Shown: one piece after another, positions 5,235-7,937 of the stretch
Layout: every line of letters begins with the position of its first letter
Position numbering within the stretch: position 1 is the first letter of the stretch
Source of the DNA: Pseudomonadales bacterium
GTDB lineage: Bacteria > Pseudomonadota > Gammaproteobacteria > Pseudomonadales > Azotimanducaceae
Assembly: GCA_029244465.1 (NCBI GenBank)
Contig: JAQWQN010000056.1
Coordinates: 1-7,937 of the forward strand
DNA length: 7,937 nucleotides
Direction: 5' to 3'
The notes under the pieces: model-generated
Seen by the model: only the letters and a program-made list of their open reading frames with translations
Databases searched by the model: none
Told to the model about the DNA's origin: nothing
Program-made: the position numbers and the translations under genes

Positions 5235-6863
5235 TCAATCACCCAAAAATGGACCATCTACACAGAGGCGCCGACCATCTGGCGACGCACACGCACCGCA
5301 AACACCAACGCCACACTTCGTCAGATAATCAATCGCATTATAGATCTGCTCTTCTCGGCAATAGCGCCGCTGTACCTGAATCGCCGCATGCACCATTGGG
5401 CTCGGTCCGCAGTTGTAGAAAACCAGATTCGCCAATGCGTCTGCGGACAAGCCTGCGAGGTGTTGATCCAACAATTCCGTGACCAACCCATGAAAACCTT
5501 CAGTACCATCGTCGGTTGCCACATGCACATCAGCGCAGGCCCGTGATTCCTCCAAAAAATACAAACGATCCCGAGTCCTCGCGCCAACAAAGATGTCCGC
5601 ATTGCCTCGATCCCGGGCCAATTGATAGACAGCTGCTAAACCAGTACCCCCGGCGACGCACACCACCCGCGCTTTCGGCGGTGGGTCGACCGCTTTGCCG
5701 TAGGGTCCACGCACATAGGCTTGTGTTCCAACCTCTAGGTCTATCAATTTAGCGGTAAATTCACCGAGATTAATCACGGCCAGACTAAACGGATCATCGA
5801 CCAGCGCTGAGAATGGCTTTTCGCCGACACCAGGCAGCCAAAGAAATATGAATTCACCAGGCTTTATATTGACCGGCTTGTCAAACCGCAGCACCGATAT
5901 GTCATCCGTCACCTTGTGATTGTTGACGACAGTCACGGGCTTGAATGCCATATCCACGTCGTACTGAATTTGCGACTCACACTGGTTCTCGCCGTTGGCT
6001 AAATCCTGACTCAGTACGTCGAAGTAGTGTTTGATCTCAGGAGAATCCATCCCTGTTAACGCCGAACCGACGCCTACAATCTGCGCACCCGCGTGCCTAA
6101 CTTGACGAACATCGTCAGCGGAGCTGACACCACCACAACCTATTATCGGCACACTGCAGACAGATCGGATTTCCTGCAGACATTTTAGTGCGATTGGCAA
6201 AATCCCTTTACCTGAAAGCCCACCAACACCATTGGACAGGACCGGTTGGCTATACGCCGTGTGCAAACCAGGCCCAACCGTATTAATCGCACATATCCCA
6301 TCCGCGCCCCCGCGTATCGCTGCTTTAGCGATAGCAGCCACGTCATCTGCGTTGGGCGTTAGCTTCGGCACCACGGGAATATCTACCGCAGCCTTTACCG
6401 CCGCGGTGATTTCTTCTACAAGATCCGGATCCTGTCCCATCGCCATGCCATAGCCTTTGGCATGAGGACAAGACAGATTGAGCTCCAACCCATCGGAAAA
6501 CGGCGCAAGAATCTTTGCGACCAAGACAAATTCTTCAACAGAACCGCCAAATATAGAGGTCAAAAGGAACCGGTCTTGCGGTACGTCCAAATCGGCAAAT
6601 AACTCTGCAGATCGCAACGCACCGGGGTTGGTCAGTCCCACAGCGTTCACAAAACACCCTCGCGCATACTGGCTATAAACCGGCTCTCTGTACCCTAGCC
6701 GTGGTTCGTAGCCGATACTTTTAGTCGTCAGAACGCCTAGTTCGGGGATATTCTCAAACATATATCGAATGATCGGAACCGCCGTCGCGACGATCCCCGA
6801 AGGAATGGTGAAGGGGCCAGAAACATCTTTGCCTAAAAATTCTGTTGTCAAAATCAGACTCAT
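5235..6863 (-). CDS. Fused PyrD-PyrK-like flavoprotein: class 1B dihydroorotate dehydrogenase-like domain plus FAD/[2Fe-2S] electron-transfer domain
   Basis: A 542-residue single chain. Residues 1 to about 285 form an FMN TIM barrel of the class 1 DHODH type: TTKSIGYEPR at 46-55 with the FMN Lys48, FVNAVGLTNPG at 71-81, NLSCPH at 129-134 with base Cys132, KLTPN at 167-171, INTVGPG at 193-199, and IIGCGGVSS at 240-248. From about 305 it matches PyrK: EKPFSALVDDPFSLAV for FAD, VAGGTGLAAVYQLA at 403-416 for the pyridine nucleotide, and KCGVGVCGACA at 517-527 with a later Cys534 in LCVDGPF, the four [2Fe-2S] ligands. In known class 1B enzymes these are separate PyrD and PyrK subunits passing electrons from dihydroorotate through FMN, Fe-S and FAD to NAD+. 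NLSCPH, rather than the NxSCPN of studied DHODHs, is the form in dihydropyrimidine dehydrogenase. No pyrimidine gene lies nearby, so a catabolic role is possible. No clear Shine-Dalgarno is seen, but a TAA directly before the ATG fixes the start. Confidence 0.92.
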   Translation of the reverse strand: MSLILTTEFLGKDVSGPFTIPSGIVATAVPIIRYMFENIPELGVLTTKSIGYEPRLGYREPVYSQYARGCFVNAVGLTNPGALRSAELFADLDVPQDRFLLTSIFGGSVEEFVLVAKILAPFSDGLELNLSCPHAKGYGMAMGQDPDLVEEITAAVKAAVDIPVVPKLTPNADDVAAIAKAAIRGGADGICAINTVGPGLHTAYSQPVLSNGVGGLSGKGILPIALKCLQEIRSVCSVPIIGCGGVSSADDVRQVRHAGAQIVGVGSALTGMDSPEIKHYFDVLSQDLANGENQCESQIQYDVDMAFKPVTVVNNHKVTDDISVLRFDKPVNIKPGEFIFLWLPGVGEKPFSALVDDPFSLAVINLGEFTAKLIDLEVGTQAYVRGPYGKAVDPPPKARVVCVAGGTGLAAVYQLARDRGNADIFVGARTRDRLYFLEESRACADVHVATDDGTEGFHGLVTELLDQHLAGLSADALANLVFYNCGPSPMVHAAIQVQRRYCREEQIYNAIDYLTKCGVGVCGACASPDGRRLCVDGPFLGD

Positions 6864-6966
6864 TTACGTGTATCGACAGTCTACGCTGCGAGGCGCGTTA
6901 GCGACATCACGAACGCTGTCCAGGCAAGTCGTTCTGCTGCAATCGTTTCATGTACACCACTGGCCT

Positions 6967-6980
6967 GCCTCCCGCGAGGC
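6967..6980 (-). other. Small hairpin between the hydrolase and PyrD-PyrK genes
   Basis: GCCTC at 6967-6971 pairs with GAGGC at 6976-6980 around a four-base loop. It starts 19 bases beyond the hydrolase stop in the minus direction. It is short and lacks a T-run, so function is doubtful. The 136-base spacer holds no other clear signal. Confidence 0.2.
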
Positions 6981-6999
6981 TGACCCGCCCAAGGTAAGC

Positions 7000-7937
7000 C
7001 TAAGACCAATCGGGGCGTATCCAGGCTGCCAAATGTTGGTTCACGTCGTCTGGTTTTTCCTGCGCCATCCAATGTCCGGAATCAACGACCACCTCCGTCA
7101 GATGAGGACAATATTCGCGCATCGGCTCAGCTGCCTTCGAATCGATCGTTTCACAGGTATAGTCGTAGCGCCCATGTAAGAACAGCACTGGAAAATCGAG
7201 TGAGTGAGATGACGCTGTCGCCACATAGGCGGCGTTCGCTGCGTGATTCATATAGTAAGCGTCCGGTCCAAAGAACGAATTTCTCTGCAGCGATTGTGCA
7301 TACTGCTTGACCTCTTCGGTCGATATTACAGAGGGATCATTCGCCAGGTCCGGCATGGCGCCGCCACCAAACCATCCACCCTCTTTTCTCGTCAGTGCAG
7401 TACCTGCGACCTTACCTCGCCCATCCGGGTTGCCACGCCGAAAGATCAGAGAGACCAGTTTTTCAGGATCAGCATCGAAAGCCGCTGTCGCCGCAGCAAA
7501 ACTCTCCTCGTAGTAACATTGATACTCCCACTGACCTGCTGGATATTCATCTTCCGGATAGATTGAGCGGTTGATGTAGGGTAACAAACCGTTCCAACCA
7601 GCCTCGATCGTGTAATAAGGCACACAAAGATTAGCAACCGCGATGCAGCGATCAGAGTGGTGACGCGCAATATTCCAAACCGTCGCACAACCCCAATCAT
7701 GACCAACCCAGATCGCGCGCTTAATATCGAGGTCGTCGACCAATTCGATCATGTCCGCAACGACATTCTTTTGCTCGTAGTCGGCATGCGTTTTGTAGAC
7801 AGAACTCCTGCCGTAACCTCTCATATCTGGCGCAATCACGCGAAAACCCCGGGCAGCGAAATACGGCAATTGATGGCGCCAGCTTAACGAAAGCTCTGGC
7901 CAGCCGTGGACGAAGATAATCGGTACACCATCCTCTG
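7000..7937 (-). CDS. Alpha/beta hydrolase, epoxide hydrolase type, N-terminus outside window
   Basis: The frame is open through the right edge, so the N-terminus is missing and 311 residues are visible. Counting from the first complete codon (Glu, 7935): the oxyanion motif HGWPE is at 10-14, and the nucleophile elbow GHDWG at 78-82 gives the attacking Asp80. HGRYD near 254-258 gives the acid, and SGHW the base His288. Lid tyrosines in YQCYYEE (about 138-144) and DAYYMNHAAN (about 225-234) match the two Tyr that activate the epoxide oxygen in soluble epoxide hydrolases. The two lid tyrosines favour that activity over haloalkane dehalogenase. The family adds water to an epoxide through an ester on the Asp. 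A TTG at 7869 could be read as a start, but HGWPE lies upstream of it, so the true start is beyond the window. The gene is upstream of, and on the same strand as, the PyrD-PyrK gene, 136 bases apart. Confidence 0.9.
   Translation of the reverse strand, partial: EDGVPIIFVHGWPELSLSWRHQLPYFAARGFRVIAPDMRGYGRSSVYKTHADYEQKNVVADMIELVDDLDIKRAIWVGHDWGCATVWNIARHHSDRCIAVANLCVPYYTIEAGWNGLLPYINRSIYPEDEYPAGQWEYQCYYEESFAAATAAFDADPEKLVSLIFRRGNPDGRGKVAGTALTRKEGGWFGGGAMPDLANDPSVISTEEVKQYAQSLQRNSFFGPDAYYMNHAANAAYVATASSHSLDFPVLFLHGRYDYTCETIDSKAAEPMREYCPHLTEVVVDSGHWMAQEKPDDVNQHLAAWIRPDWS

Noticed and set aside
5112..5546. A 144-codon plus-strand frame
   Set aside because: Most of it lies antisense to the conserved Fe-S end of the PyrD-PyrK gene, and its sequence is polar and unlike any family.
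5235..6863. Assignment as a plain pyrimidine-biosynthesis gene (pyrD)
   Set aside because: The protein is a fusion with a PyrK-like domain, has NLSCPH in the active loop, and has no pyrimidine gene beside it; the symbol would overstate the function.
6769..7179. A 136-codon plus-strand frame spanning the spacer between the hydrolase and PyrD-PyrK genes
   Set aside because: Both ends are antisense to well-supported genes and it has no recognisable domain.
7000..7869. A complete hydrolase gene starting at TTG 7869
   Set aside because: The same frame continues upstream to the window edge and contains the conserved HGWPE motif, so the start lies outside.

Overview
The window is a bacterial chromosomal segment with moderate GC and closely packed genes. 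It has the look of a catabolic neighbourhood in a proteobacterium or a similar environmental bacterium. The organism cannot be named from the sequence, and this assignment is inference from gene content only. No tRNA, rRNA, CRISPR array, transposase or phage gene was seen. Six protein-coding genes are well supported; the first and last are cut by the window edges.

Layout, left to right. (1) Plus strand, 1-763: the C-terminal part of a class III (CaiB/BaiF) CoA-transferase. (2) Minus strand, 760-2229: a thiolase-like protein of the TLP1 type, with a C-terminal beta-barrel domain and no catalytic cysteine. It is convergent with gene 1, and both stop codons lie in one shared CTAG. (3) 2230-2862: a gap of about 630 bp without a recognisable gene, holding short hydrophobic reading frames on both strands. 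(4) Minus strand, 2863-3696: a crotonase-fold enoyl-CoA hydratase/isomerase. (5) 3697-3899: a divergent regulatory region with a strong GC-rich hairpin. (6) Plus strand, 3900-4997: a DRE-TIM metallolyase related to HMG-CoA lyase, followed by a terminator-like hairpin. (7) Minus strand, 5235-6863: a single-chain fusion of a class 1B dihydroorotate-dehydrogenase-like (PyrD) domain with a PyrK-like FAD/[2Fe-2S] electron-transfer domain. (8) Minus strand, 7000 to the right edge: an alpha/beta hydrolase with the full residue set of an epoxide hydrolase.

Four of the six genes are CoA-thioester enzymes: CoA activation or transfer, a thiolase fold, a crotonase and an HMG-CoA-lyase-like enzyme. The other two could act before or beside them, as an epoxide-opening hydrolase and an NAD(P)H-linked flavoprotein. 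The simplest reading is a pathway that degrades an oxygenated or cyclic carboxylic acid through CoA esters. The substrate is not visible in the sequence. Several enzymes depart from their textbook active sites: thiolase Cys to Asn, crotonase without the hydratase Glu pair, lyase metal-ligand Asn to His, and NLSCPH rather than NxSCPN in the PyrD domain. The set may therefore carry out chemistry different from what automatic names would suggest. The most distinctive item is the PyrD-PyrK fusion sitting outside any pyrimidine operon.
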